64,000 bases of DNA from Modicisalibacter muralis (lineage in GTDB: Bacteria > Pseudomonadota > Gammaproteobacteria > Pseudomonadales > Halomonadaceae): contig NZ_FNGI01000001.1 of assembly GCF_900102945.1 (NCBI RefSeq), positions 124,001 to 188,000 on the forward strand, written 5' to 3'. The position numbers were made by a program, and so were the translations under genes. This document shows positions 1-8,906 of the stretch, one piece after another. Position 1 is the stretch's first letter; every line of letters starts with the position of its first letter. The notes under the pieces were generated by a model that worked only from the letters and a program-made list of their open reading frames with translations, searched no databases and was not told the DNA's origin.

Positions 1-102
1 GTTTTTTCAGTAGCTATAAAAGCTATTTTGTGAGTTTTATTTGTGTAATTAAGTTTTGTTAGTGCCACAAAGAGAAACTTTCCAGCTAGGAAGTCGACAC
101 TT

Positions 103-1113
103 ATGGATTTGATGGGTAAGAAAATTCTCGTTACCGGGGCGGATGGTTTTATTGGCTCGCATCTCACGGAGACTCTTGTAAGGCTGGGTTACGACGTTAG
201 AGCCTTTGTGATGTATAACGCCTTTAACAGTTGGGGCTGGTTGGACGAATCCCCTCTTGAGATACGTAGCAATTTAGAGGTCATTGCAGGTGATATCCGC
301 GATCCACATGGCGTGCGCCATGCCATGCGTGGCTGCGATGTCGTTTTTCATCTCGCTGCGCTGATCGCTATTCCTTATTCTTATCACTCTCCCGATACCT
401 ATGTTGATACTAACATCAAGGGCACTCTTAATGTTGTGCAGGCGGCGCGTGATTTGAATGTGGCCAGGGTCGTTCAGACATCAACTAGCGAAGTTTACGG
501 TACAGCTCGCCAGGTGCCCATCACCGAGGAGCACCCTCTCCAAGGGCAATCCCCTTACTCGGCTTCCAAGATTGGTGCCGATCAGATCGCCTTGTCCTTC
601 CATCGCTCCTTCTCGACACCGGTGGCGCTGATACGTCCATTCAATACCTATGGGCCTCGACAGTCCGCTCGCGCCGTCATTCCCACCATCATTTCTCAAA
701 TCGCTTCCGGCGTGCAGCGGCTTAGTCTGGGTTCGGTACATCCAACACGCGATTTCAGTTTTGTCGATGATACCGTGGCTGGTTTTATTCGCGTTGCCGA
801 ATGTGACGCCGCGGTGGGTGAGATCATCAATGTCGGCAGTGGCTTCGAAATCAGCATCGGTGACACGGCCGCGTTGATCGCGGACCTGATGGGGCGAGAG
901 ATCGACATCGATACCGATCCACAGCGGCTGCGACCCACGGATAGCGAGGTCGAGCGTCTCTGGGCAAGCACCGAGAAAGCCTCACGACTATTGGGTCATC
1001 ATCCCGATCATGGGGGGCTCGATGGTTTGCGGCGGGGGCTTCAGAAAACCATCAACTGGTTTGGCGAAGCCGATAATCTGGCGCGCTATAAGTCCCATCT
1101 CTATAACATCTAG
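103..1113 (+). CDS. legB: LegB-type NDP-sugar 4,6-dehydratase (NAD-dependent epimerase/dehydratase family)
   Basis: Predicted first enzyme of legionaminic-acid synthesis, converting NDP-GlcNAc to the 4-keto-6-deoxy sugar in the cytoplasm. The 336-residue extended SDR protein has the nucleotide-binding GADGFIGSH motif (Gly12 to Gly18), a TSTSEVYG strand carrying the catalytic Ser/Thr, and the YSASK catalytic pair (Tyr152, Lys156). The LIRPFNTYGPRQ motif is typical of this family. AGGAAG at 88-93 supports the ATG at 103; an in-frame ATG at 112 is also possible. It heads a tightly packed plus-strand operon whose other genes (synthase, hydrolysing epimerase, GlcN-1-P guanylyltransferase, cytidylyltransferase) point to legionaminate rather than bacillosamine alone. 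Whether the nucleotide is GDP (Campylobacter-like, suggested by the PtmE homologue) or UDP cannot be told from sequence. Confidence 0.85.
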   Translation: MDLMGKKILVTGADGFIGSHLTETLVRLGYDVRAFVMYNAFNSWGWLDESPLEIRSNLEVIAGDIRDPHGVRHAMRGCDVVFHLAALIAIPYSYHSPDTYVDTNIKGTLNVVQAARDLNVARVVQTSTSEVYGTARQVPITEEHPLQGQSPYSASKIGADQIALSFHRSFSTPVALIRPFNTYGPRQSARAVIPTIISQIASGVQRLSLGSVHPTRDFSFVDDTVAGFIRVAECDAAVGEIINVGSGFEISIGDTAALIADLMGREIDIDTDPQRLRPTDSEVERLWASTEKASRLLGHHPDHGGLDGLRRGLQKTINWFGEADNLARYKSHLYNI

Positions 1114-1148
1114 GCTTGATGCTCCTCTTGCCAGTGATAGGAAAACGC

Positions 1149-1775
1149 ATGAGTGAGTTTTGCATAGTGGGCGGTGGCGGTCATGCTCGGGTTTTGCTGT
1201 ATGGATTGCAGCAGCTTGGGCACCAGGTTCGCGGTTATACGGCTCCGCGCGATGAAGGCGTATCGATGGCCATCCCCTTTTTGGGTACTGACGACGATTT
1301 CCTCGATCGCTGTGCGTTATTTCCCGAGATGGCGGTTCTCGGGCTGGGCAAGGTGACGATCGGCCATCAGCGCCTTGCGCTTCTTGAGCGCTACCAAGCC
1401 TGCGGCATCGACTTCCCCGTCCTTTACGCCCAAGGGGCCATCGTCCACGGCAGAGTCGATTCAGGCGCCGGAAGTGTCGTTCTGGATGGTGCCGTCGTGG
1501 TAACCGGCAGCCGCTTGGGCCGCGCTTGCATTATCAATACACACGCCACCGTCGATCACGACTGCGTGCTAGGAGACGACGTTCACGTGGCATCCGGGGC
1601 TACGCTCAGCGGCGGTGTGATCGTCGGCGACCGATGCATGATCGGGACGGGCGCCAATCTCATCCACGCCGTGCGCATATGTGCCGATTCCGTCATCGGC
1701 GCCGGGGCCACAGTAATTCACGACATCATTATGCCAGGTACCTATGTGGGAACCCCGGCGAGGAGAATTGCATGA
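1149..1775 (+). CDS. legH: LegH/NeuD-family sugar O/N-acyltransferase (left-handed beta-helix)
   Basis: Predicted acetyltransferase acting on the 4-amino group of the legionaminate precursor. The 208-residue protein has the NeuD/PglD N-terminal fold (FCIVGGGGHARVLL binds the sugar nucleotide) followed by hexapeptide repeats of a left-handed beta-helix (IINTHATVDHDCVLGDDVHVASGATLSG region), including the conserved His in NTHATVDHD. I chose ATG 1149 because it starts directly before the glycine-rich motif; an upstream in-frame ATG at 1116 would add 11 unrelated residues. Its stop overlaps the legI start (ATGA). In most legionaminate loci a LegC aminotransferase gene sits between legB and this gene, but only 35 bases separate them here. 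NeuD-type sialic-acid O-acetyltransferase is the alternative name. Confidence 0.8.
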   Translation: MSEFCIVGGGGHARVLLYGLQQLGHQVRGYTAPRDEGVSMAIPFLGTDDDFLDRCALFPEMAVLGLGKVTIGHQRLALLERYQACGIDFPVLYAQGAIVHGRVDSGAGSVVLDGAVVVTGSRLGRACIINTHATVDHDCVLGDDVHVASGATLSGGVIVGDRCMIGTGANLIHAVRICADSVIGAGATVIHDIIMPGTYVGTPARRIA

Positions 1776-2791
1776 GGGGGGCGTCTTCTACCTTTGTGAT
1801 CGCTGAAGCCGGCGTGAATCACAATGGCTCTCTGAAACTGGCGCTTGAACTGGTGGAAAGCGCTCAGGGTTGCGGCGCCGATGCCGTCAAGTTTCAGACC
1901 TTCAAAGCAGAGCGCCTGGTCACGCGTGAGGCCGTTACGGCCGCTTACCAGCAACGTGCAATGCCGGACTCGATGTCGCAGTACGCCATGCTTAAGTCGC
2001 TCGAGTTGTCCGAGGCGGACTTCAGACAGATCCATCAACACTGCCGGGCTTGCGGGATCGAGTTTCTTTCCAGCCCCTTCGACGAGATCAGTGCCGCCTT
2101 TCTTCATGAACTCGGCATGCGCACCTTCAAGGTCCCCTCGGGAGAAATAACCAATATACCGCTGCTGGAAACTATCGGTGGCTTGGGCAAGGCGGTGATC
2201 CTTTCGACGGGCATGTGCTGGTTGGGCGAGGTGGAGGCCGCACTGCGAACCCTGAAAAAAGTGGGCGCCGCCGAGATTACGCTGTTGCACTGTGTGACCG
2301 AATACCCCGCTCCCTACGACGAGATCAATCTGTCCGCCATGGCCACACTGTCTAACGCCTTCGGGGTGAAGGTGGGTTACTCGGACCACACCGCGGGTAT
2401 CGAGATCCCTATCGCGGCGGTGGCCATGGGGGCAACGGTAATAGAGAAGCACTTTACCCTGGATGCCGCCATGTCAGGGCCAGACCACGCCGCTTCCATG
2501 GAGCCCGGGGATTTTCAGCGCATGGTTCAGGCCATCCGGCATGTCGAGAGTGCGCGCGGTGATGGTCTTAAGCAGCCGGCCCCCTGCGAACGTGCCAATC
2601 TCGATGTCGTCCGCAAGAGCATCGCCGCCGGCCAGAACATTACCGAAGGCGAGATCATCACTCGCAGCGATTTGACCATGAAACGCCCAGGTACGGGATT
2701 GCCCCCTTCCTTGCTGGAGACGATTATTGGCCGTCGTGCCGCTCGCACGATCGGGGCCGATCAACTGCTTGACTGGCGAGACCTAGCATGA
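1772..2791 (+). CDS. legI: N,N'-diacetyllegionaminate synthase (NeuB family)
   Basis: Predicted to condense 2,4-diacetamido-2,4,6-trideoxymannose with phosphoenolpyruvate to give legionaminic acid. The 339-residue protein has the NeuB TIM barrel (FVIAEAGVNHNG at the start, FQTFKAERLV, LSSPFDE, VPSGEI, LLHCVTEYPAP, GYSDHTAGIEIP, EKHFTLD) and a C-terminal antifreeze-like SAF domain (RKSIAAGQNITEGEII to the end). Length matches the family. ATG 1772 overlaps the previous stop by ATGA and is preceded by AGGAGA. Neighbouring legG and legF make legionaminate more likely than N-acetylneuraminate, though NeuB paralogues for sialic acid, legionaminate and pseudaminate are hard to separate by eye. Confidence 0.88.
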   Translation: MRGASSTFVIAEAGVNHNGSLKLALELVESAQGCGADAVKFQTFKAERLVTREAVTAAYQQRAMPDSMSQYAMLKSLELSEADFRQIHQHCRACGIEFLSSPFDEISAAFLHELGMRTFKVPSGEITNIPLLETIGGLGKAVILSTGMCWLGEVEAALRTLKKVGAAEITLLHCVTEYPAPYDEINLSAMATLSNAFGVKVGYSDHTAGIEIPIAAVAMGATVIEKHFTLDAAMSGPDHAASMEPGDFQRMVQAIRHVESARGDGLKQPAPCERANLDVVRKSIAAGQNITEGEIITRSDLTMKRPGTGLPPSLLETIIGRRAARTIGADQLLDWRDLA

Positions 2792-3987
2792 CTCCACGCC
2801 GGATCTGGGTATTGACAACGACCCGAGCCGACTATGGCTTGCTCTACTGGCTGCTTCGCGAGATCGACGACGATCCCGAGCTGGAGTTGATGTTGGCGGT
2901 AACCGGCACGCATCTTTCCATGGAGTTCGGGCTGACCGTCAGGGAAATCGAGCGAGATGGCTTTCGTATCCATCGACGCATGGAAATCCTGCTGTCATCG
3001 GACAGTCGCGTCGCCATGACCAAAGCCATGGGCTTGGCCATGCTGTCCTGCGGTGACGCTCTTGCCGAGGATTGCCCCGATCTTTTAGTGCTGTTGGGTG
3101 ACCGTTTCGAGATCGCGCCGGTGGCTCTAGCCGCCGTCGTGCAGGGCATACCGGTGGCCCATGTGCATGGGGGCGAAACCAGCCGAGGCGCCCTGGATGA
3201 GTATTTCCGGCATGCCGTCAGCAAACTCGCCAATATGCATTTCCCGGCCGCCGAAGCCTATCGTCAACGCATTCTGCAAATGGGTGAAGACCCGGCATTA
3301 ACCTTCAACTATGGGTCTCCGGGGCTGGATCATCTCTACCGTAGCGAGTCGATAGGTCGGGAGGCACTGGTCAAAGCGCTAGGCATACCCCTGGACCGGC
3401 CTACGGCAATCGTTACCTATCACCCGGTTACCACCGGCGAGTCGGATACCTCGGCCGACGCTCAGATCATGGCCTTGCTGGAAGCGCTCGAACCCTATGG
3501 CGATCTCCAGATCGTCTTTACCAAGGCCAATGCAGATACCCAGGGCCGCGAAATCAATGCTCGCCTGACGCAGTGGTGTAAAGCCCACCCCGAACGTGGC
3601 CACCTGTTCGATAGTTTGGGTCAACGGCTTTACCACAGTTGTCTTCGGCATTTGGATCTGATGATTGGCAATTCTTCGAGTGGCCTCGTCGAGGCGCCGT
3701 CGTTTCGGCTGCCCGTCGTCAATATAGGATCTCGACAGGAAGGGCGTCTAACAGCAGACAATGTCATTTCCACCGACTGCAACGTTGCCGAAATTCGCAG
3801 GGGAATCGATCGAGCCTTGCGCGCGGAATTTCGCGACACATTGGTTGATCTACTCAACCCGTACGACCGGTTTAGAGACGGAAAAACTTCACGAAGAATC
3901 AAGGAAACCCTAAAGACTATTCCGCTCAATGAAACGTTGACAAAGAAACGCTTTCACGACTTATCGGTAGTCGCAGGAAACGATTGA
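2788..3987 (+). CDS. legG: Hydrolysing NDP-sugar 2-epimerase (NeuC/LegG family)
   Basis: Predicted to release the nucleotide from the diacetamido-bacillosamine donor and invert C2 to the manno sugar used by LegI. The 399-residue protein has the UDP-GlcNAc 2-epimerase GT-B fold: TTTRADYGLLYWLL at the N terminus, VLLGDRFE, AHVHGGETSRGALDEYFRHA (the hydrolysing-type signature), GSPGLD, TYHPVT and the C-terminal donor-binding IGNSSSGLVEAPSF. It overlaps legI by ATGA, consistent with translational coupling. The product is cytoplasmic. NeuC for sialic acid is the alternative, but the legB and ptmE partners favour LegG. Confidence 0.87.
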   Translation: MTPRRIWVLTTTRADYGLLYWLLREIDDDPELELMLAVTGTHLSMEFGLTVREIERDGFRIHRRMEILLSSDSRVAMTKAMGLAMLSCGDALAEDCPDLLVLLGDRFEIAPVALAAVVQGIPVAHVHGGETSRGALDEYFRHAVSKLANMHFPAAEAYRQRILQMGEDPALTFNYGSPGLDHLYRSESIGREALVKALGIPLDRPTAIVTYHPVTTGESDTSADAQIMALLEALEPYGDLQIVFTKANADTQGREINARLTQWCKAHPERGHLFDSLGQRLYHSCLRHLDLMIGNSSSGLVEAPSFRLPVVNIGSRQEGRLTADNVISTDCNVAEIRRGIDRALRAEFRDTLVDLLNPYDRFRDGKTSRRIKETLKTIPLNETLTKKRFHDLSVVAGND

Positions 3988-4002
3988 GACAGGAGGCATA
4001 AC

Positions 4003-5064
4003 ATGTTCGAGTCACTCTTGATTGATGAACAACGCCAGGTTCTGGAAGCGCTACATCAGTTGGAAGAGATAAGTCGTAAAATCCTCTATGTCGTTAGCGA
4101 AGACAATCGCCTGTTCGGCACCCTGACCGATGGCGACGTTCGCCGCTGGATTCTCAGAGGCGGAGATCTGGATGGCGTAGTGGGGGATGTATGCAACCGC
4201 GCTCCCTATGCGGCCAAGGCCGGCGATGATGTCGGCACTATTAAAAGTGCCATGCACACTCTTAAGATCACATCAGTGCCCGTTCTCGATGAAGAGGGGC
4301 ACATTATCGATATGTATTTCTGGGAGACCCTATTTCAGGAGGATCAAAGCGCCAAGCAACCGGAAGCGCTTGATCTCCCCGTGGTGGTGATGGCCGGTGG
4401 TAAGGGGTCTCGGCTTGCTCCCTTTACCAGTGTGCTTCCCAAACCTCTTATCCCTATAGGGGAGAAGACGGCAATCCAGGTAATTCTCGACTCTTTTGTA
4501 AAATGTGGTGTCGATGAGTTCTACCTTTCCGTCAATTACAAATCGAAACTGATTCAGGCCTATTTCGAAGAACTTGACCCATCGTATCGGCTTAATTACA
4601 TCTACGAAGACGAGCCACTAGGGACGGGCGGTGGCCTGCATACTCTGGCCGGTAAATTTAAAGGGGATTTAATGGTCACCAACTGTGATGTGATAATCAA
4701 AGCAGATTATCACACCATGGTCGAGCATCATCGAAAGGAAAGCAATGATATTACCATGGTGGTATCGATGCGTCCTTACGATATTCCCTATGGTATCTGC
4801 GATATCGTTGACAACGGGCAGCTTTGTGCTATGCGCGAGAAACCCCACTATAATTTTATGGTGAATACTGGGTTGTATGTTCTGCGGTCTTCGGTTCTCG
4901 AGATGATTCCCAAAAATAAATTCTATGACATTACCGAGCTAATCGAGGACGTCAAGAGCCGTGGTGGCCGGGTTGGCGTTTATCCAATTAGTGCCAAGGC
5001 ATGGTCGGATACTGGAGAATGGCAGCAATATTGCGACACCATGGCGCAATTAAGATTGGCTTAA
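4003..5064 (+). CDS. ptmE: CBS-domain nucleotidyltransferase, PtmE-like GlcN-1-P guanylyltransferase
   Basis: Predicted sugar-1-phosphate guanylyltransferase that supplies a GDP-linked amino sugar for the legionaminate route. Residues 1 to about 115 form two CBS motifs (GTLTDGDVRRWIL and VPVLDEEGHIID), and the rest is a nucleotidyltransferase domain opening with VVVMAGGKGSRLAPFT and VLPKPLIPIG, with the metal-binding D in VTNCDVI and EDEPLGTGGGL. The CBS plus NTP_transferase order is the hallmark of Campylobacter PtmE. A strong AGGAGG lies 6 bases before ATG 4003. The base requirement (GTP versus CTP or UTP) is inferred from the homologue, not visible in the sequence. Confidence 0.8.
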   Translation: MFESLLIDEQRQVLEALHQLEEISRKILYVVSEDNRLFGTLTDGDVRRWILRGGDLDGVVGDVCNRAPYAAKAGDDVGTIKSAMHTLKITSVPVLDEEGHIIDMYFWETLFQEDQSAKQPEALDLPVVVMAGGKGSRLAPFTSVLPKPLIPIGEKTAIQVILDSFVKCGVDEFYLSVNYKSKLIQAYFEELDPSYRLNYIYEDEPLGTGGGLHTLAGKFKGDLMVTNCDVIIKADYHTMVEHHRKESNDITMVVSMRPYDIPYGICDIVDNGQLCAMREKPHYNFMVNTGLYVLRSSVLEMIPKNKFYDITELIEDVKSRGGRVGVYPISAKAWSDTGEWQQYCDTMAQLRLA

Positions 5065-5091
5065 TACTCATCCCAATATCAGGTAATGTCC

Positions 5092-5808
5092 ATGATCGAC
5101 GGAAAAAGAGTCATTGCTGTAGTCCCGGCACGTGGCGGTAGTAAAACTGTCCCGGGAAAAAATATCCGATCCTTGAATGGTAAACCGCTGATTGCATGGA
5201 CTCTGGAGCTCGCTTCGCAGGTAAAGGAAGTCGATCGTGTCATCGTCTCGACCGACAGTGCCGATATCGCCAAGGTGTCAAGAGATTATGGTGCCGAGGT
5301 TTATACGCGCTCTCCAGAGCTTGCGATGGACAATTCGCTAGTTCTCGATGCACTGCTCGATCTGGCACAGCGCTTACACAATGAAGGCGAGAGCGCTACA
5401 TACGGGCTCCTGTTGGAGCCAACGTGTCCGTTCAGACAAGCGGCCGATGCACGGTCCTGCCTGTTTCGGTTGCATCACGATGAACTCGATTCCGTAGCCA
5501 CCTTCAAACCCGCCGAGTTGAACCCGCATCGAGCATGGCGAATTGATAGCGGCACGCCTGAGACGTTCATCGACGGTAGTGTACCCTGGTTGCCTCGCCA
5601 AAAATTGCCTGAAGCTTATCAGCTTAGTGGTGAAGTTTATGCTTTCCGTTTCGACAAACTCGAGCTTGCCAGCCGGGGAATGCTGTTCGGCCGTACGGGG
5701 GCTGTTGTCGTGAATGGCGAGCACTCCCTGGATATCGATAACGAGCGGGATTTCCTAATGGCGGAATTCATTACCAGCGAGTGGAATCATGAACAGATCA
5801 CTGCATGA
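5092..5808 (+). CDS. legF: CMP-legionaminic acid synthetase (acylneuraminate cytidylyltransferase family)
   Basis: Predicted to activate legionaminic acid with CTP to CMP-legionaminate, the glycosyl donor. The protein (238 residues from ATG 5092) starts with the family signature [20 protein letters not shown], followed by [29 protein letters not shown] and a C-terminal [10 protein letters not shown] metal site. CAGG at 5080-5083 is 8 bases before ATG 5092 but only 2 bases before ATG 5086, which decides the start. The 3' end overlaps the next gene by 20 bases. NeuA for sialic acid is the alternative; operon context favours legionaminate. Confidence 0.85.
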   Translation: MIDGKRVIAVVPARGGSKTVPGKNIRSLNGKPLIAWTLELASQVKEVDRVIVSTDSADIAKVSRDYGAEVYTRSPELAMDNSLVLDALLDLAQRLHNEGESATYGLLLEPTCPFRQAADARSCLFRLHHDELDSVATFKPAELNPHRAWRIDSGTPETFIDGSVPWLPRQKLPEAYQLSGEVYAFRFDKLELASRGMLFGRTGAVVVNGEHSLDIDNERDFLMAEFITSEWNHEQITA

Positions 5809-6583
5809 GTTAATGGACCTGACCGGACGCACCGCGCTGATTAGTGGGGGGGCAGGTCATCTTGGCAGTGCCATGGGCGAGGCACTTGCCGAGTTGGGCG
5901 CCAATGTGGTTCTGGCCAGTCGCGACGGAAGCCAATGTGAGGCCATGGCGGCACGGTTGAGTGACATTGGGCCTGGTCACCATCAAGGTATTGAACTCGA
6001 CGTCACCGATAAAGCGTCCGTGACACGCTGTGTGGAGATGTTGCGCGACAACTACGGTGGGCTGAATATTCTGGTCAACAATGCCTGGTCCGGGCGTAAG
6101 AACAGTTGGGAAAGCATTCAAGAAGATGATTGGTACTACGATGTCGACATTAGCCTGAATTCCGTTTTTCGCATGGTAAAACAGTGCTACCCGCTGCTAA
6201 AGGGAAGGTCGGGCTGCATCGTAAACATAGCCTCCATGTATGGCCATGTAGCACCGGACTATCGACTCTACGCAGGTACCGACCACGCCAATCCCCCTAG
6301 CTATGGAGCCGCCAAGGCAGGTGTGCTGCAATTCACTCGCTATTTGGCAAGTTTTCTTTCGCCCGACGAAATTCGCGTTAACGCATTGAGCCCTGGAGCG
6401 TTTCCTCATTCCATAACTCAGGAAAACGAAGCATTCATGCAACGCCTTAGGGACAAGGCTCCCTTGGGGCGACTGGGGCAGCCAGACGAATTGAAAGGTG
6501 CGATAGCCCTGCTGACCAGCGATGCCGGCGCGTACATGACGGGGCAAAATCTATGCGTCGACGGTGGCTGGGCAATCTGGTGA
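5789..6583 (+). CDS. SDR-family oxidoreductase (PtmA-like)
   Basis: Classical short-chain dehydrogenase of 264 residues, probably NAD(P)-dependent and cytoplasmic. It has the TGxxxGxG-type cofactor motif [11 protein letters not shown], the NNAW segment, IVNIASMYG with the catalytic Ser, the Y172-x3-K176 pair (YGAAK) and the C-terminal [10 protein letters not shown]. PtmA, an SDR of the Campylobacter flagellin-glycan locus, is proposed to help make GlcN-6-P for the PtmE route; the position after legF and ptmE suggests a similar role, but the substrate is unknown. It closely resembles the second SDR at 8896-9720 (shared YGH..D.R.YAG segment and C terminus), so the two are likely paralogues. Confidence 0.7.
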   Translation: MNRSLHELMDLTGRTALISGGAGHLGSAMGEALAELGANVVLASRDGSQCEAMAARLSDIGPGHHQGIELDVTDKASVTRCVEMLRDNYGGLNILVNNAWSGRKNSWESIQEDDWYYDVDISLNSVFRMVKQCYPLLKGRSGCIVNIASMYGHVAPDYRLYAGTDHANPPSYGAAKAGVLQFTRYLASFLSPDEIRVNALSPGAFPHSITQENEAFMQRLRDKAPLGRLGQPDELKGAIALLTSDAGAYMTGQNLCVDGGWAIW

Positions 6584-6666
6584 CACCCATTAGATGACTG
6601 GATTTACTTTAATAAAAATACTAATAAATTTTGTTCAACATTGTCTTTGGCGTAGGGTGGGTAAAT

Positions 6667-7887
6667 ATGGAAATTTGCTTGGTTAACGATACATCCGATG
6701 ATAATAACTGGGGGGCTAAGGCAACATCATTTGCACTTCGCGAGTTGATTGGAATAGCAGGGGGGTATGTTGGTTCGACTATATATCAGCACCGTATCTC
6801 TGCTCCTCATAAAAGCGACATAAAAAAATTTAGTGAAGATTTAGAGAGTGCTGAATTAACTTCTGAAGATAGAGATGTACTAGATGTTGCGCCAAGGAGT
6901 TGGAGTGAGTTCGAATGTAGTGCCCAGCGAGTCATGTGTGGCGAGATTTTTGAGGAAATAAAAACTGCTATAAATCAATGTGATGTTGTGTTAATTAATG
7001 GCGAGGGCTGTATTTACGACAGAACCCGACAAAGCCGAATGATTTATTTTATCGCTTTTCTAGCAAAAAAATACCTCGGTAAAGTTACAGCGCTGGTTAA
7101 CCATAGCGTTGTTCTGAATGATTCCATATTGCTCGAGATTGCTCATCATGTTAATCCAATGCTTGATGATGTTGTGTTTCGTGAACCTGACTCCGCGTTA
7201 GCTTGCCAAGAAGGGCATGGAAGAATCGCAGCGGATGCGGCTTATTTTTCCCCTTCCCTCTCTGCAGAAAATAATACGCACGACGTTCATGCGAAATCCT
7301 TAAAAAAATTGTTGGATAGTACTGAAAGTTTTGATCCGATGAAACCCTATGTTTGTGTTGGAGGTGGCTCGGTATATTTTCGCGGTCTAAGGCCTGGTTT
7401 TGATCCTATCCCCGGCTTGGTTAGTCTTTGTGAAAAATTACGTCAGAAAGTGGGGCAGGTATTATTAACAGCTTCTTCAGGAAAAGATATGCATCTCATG
7501 GGGTCTGTCTCCCAAGAGCTTGAGCTACCTTTGATAAAAAACTCGGCTTCTACGCAGCAAGCCATTGATGTATTGGGGAATGCACAGGCTTATATCGGCG
7601 CCAGATGGCATCCCAGTATATTTGCCCACATTGGCGGTGTACCTGTAATCGCGATTAGTAAACACACACCAAAAATGGATGCTTTTATGAAACAGGCGGG
7701 AATGAAGCCGGTCCGCTTTGACCCTTTTTCTCTTGAGAGCCAAGCTGAGGGAATTGTCAATGAAGTGGAAAATTATATCGCTGAAGGAGAGGTTTTCAGA
7801 AAAAAATTTCGAGAAGGGGCCTTGCGTCTAAAAGAGCTCTCTAAAGAAAATGTAAGAGTCCTTCAGGAATATTCTAATTATAATTAA
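6667..7887 (+). CDS. Polysaccharide pyruvyltransferase family protein
   Basis: 406-residue protein with the PF04230 layout: N-terminal NDTSDDNNWGAKATSFALREL, VLINGEGCIYD (the family NGEG motif), and a C-terminal Rossmann half with YIGARWHPSIFAHIGGVPVIAIS that binds the donor. Known members transfer a pyruvyl ketal from PEP to a sugar (CsaB, WcaK, EpsO type). Start chosen at ATG 6667, since the 12-residue extension from ATG 6631 is unlike the family. Base composition is clearly AT-richer than the neighbouring leg genes and the flanks are AT-rich, so it may have been acquired separately. It could pyruvylate a residue of the glycan made here; the acceptor cannot be told. Confidence 0.72.
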   Translation: MEICLVNDTSDDNNWGAKATSFALRELIGIAGGYVGSTIYQHRISAPHKSDIKKFSEDLESAELTSEDRDVLDVAPRSWSEFECSAQRVMCGEIFEEIKTAINQCDVVLINGEGCIYDRTRQSRMIYFIAFLAKKYLGKVTALVNHSVVLNDSILLEIAHHVNPMLDDVVFREPDSALACQEGHGRIAADAAYFSPSLSAENNTHDVHAKSLKKLLDSTESFDPMKPYVCVGGGSVYFRGLRPGFDPIPGLVSLCEKLRQKVGQVLLTASSGKDMHLMGSVSQELELPLIKNSASTQQAIDVLGNAQAYIGARWHPSIFAHIGGVPVIAISKHTPKMDAFMKQAGMKPVRFDPFSLESQAEGIVNEVENYIAEGEVFRKKFREGALRLKELSKENVRVLQEYSNYN

Positions 7888-7988
7888 TGCCATGCTTGGT
7901 GTTGTGAACAATCCTTTGCGTTGATGGATTTATTGCCATTGAGTAGTTTTATGGTAGTTGGTTCGTGTGTTCTGAGGAAATATTTCAT

Positions 7989-8906
7989 ATGCTAACGCGT
8001 GTAGGCGTCCTTGGACTTAGTCCAGGCAATGGCCACCCATTTTCTTACTCCTCCATTATCAACGGGTATTCTGATAAGGGCCTGAGTGAAGCCGGATGGC
8101 CAGTCATATACGATTACGTACGCTGTCGCCATGCTTCGGATTTTGGTGTTGGAGATTTAAAGGTTACGCATGCCTGGACGCAGGAACCTTCACAAACTTC
8201 AGCCTTGTGTCTGGCAGCAAATATTGAGCATGCAGTGAAGTCTCCCGCTGATATGCTTGGAGAAGTGGATGCCGTGATCATCGCTCGTGACGACCACACC
8301 ACTCATCGATATTTCGCCGAGCCCTTTCTCGAGGCAGGCATCCCGGCGCTTATTGACAAGCCCTTGACATTGAATAAAGACGATCTTGATTATTTTATTC
8401 CATGTTTGGAAGCGGGAATGTTGATGTCCTGCTCGAGTATGCGATATGCCAAAGAATTGGATGCGGTGAAAAATAATATCAGTGGATATGGCGATCTTCG
8501 ATTGGTGCGTGGAACAATAATCAATGATTGGGAGCGCTACGGAGTCCATTTGCTGGATGCGATTTTTCCATTAATGAAGTCTCGTCCGGTTTCGGTGCGA
8601 GCTGTATCGTCTAACCATGATTCTGTTGTAATAACTATGTCAGATGGGACGCCGGTGGTGATCGATGCTCTACATGAGGCGCCTAAAATTTTTAGAGTCG
8701 AGGCTTTCGGAACTCAAAAGATAAGCAGCCACGACATTACCGACAACTTCTCCATGTTCCGGCGTCTTCTATGGGAATTCTGGAGTATGATCCGCCATAA
8801 GCGTCCGCCTTATTCGCCGAAATGCACTGTCGATGTGATTAGCACATTGATTGCTGGAAAGCAGGCTCTACAGAGCGGAAATGAGGTGGCGATAGATGTC
8901 TACTAA
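7989..8906 (+). CDS. Gfo/Idh/MocA-family oxidoreductase (PtmF-like candidate)
   Basis: 305-residue predicted NAD(P)-dependent sugar oxidoreductase. The N-terminal Rossmann domain has VGVLGLSPGNGHPFSYSS instead of a canonical GxGxxG, then EVDAVIIARDDHTTHRYFAEPFLEAGIPALIDKPLT, where DKP replaces the usual EKP and provides the conserved Lys. The C-terminal half is shorter than in typical Gfo/Idh proteins. ATG 7989 is preceded by GAGGAAA at 8 bases, better than the upstream in-frame ATG 7965. Such proteins accompany PtmA/PtmE in legionaminate loci, which suggests a role in GlcN supply or nonulosonate tailoring; the reaction is not predictable. Confidence 0.6.
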   Translation: MLTRVGVLGLSPGNGHPFSYSSIINGYSDKGLSEAGWPVIYDYVRCRHASDFGVGDLKVTHAWTQEPSQTSALCLAANIEHAVKSPADMLGEVDAVIIARDDHTTHRYFAEPFLEAGIPALIDKPLTLNKDDLDYFIPCLEAGMLMSCSSMRYAKELDAVKNNISGYGDLRLVRGTIINDWERYGVHLLDAIFPLMKSRPVSVRAVSSNHDSVVITMSDGTPVVIDALHEAPKIFRVEAFGTQKISSHDITDNFSMFRRLLWEFWSMIRHKRPPYSPKCTVDVISTLIAGKQALQSGNEVAIDVY

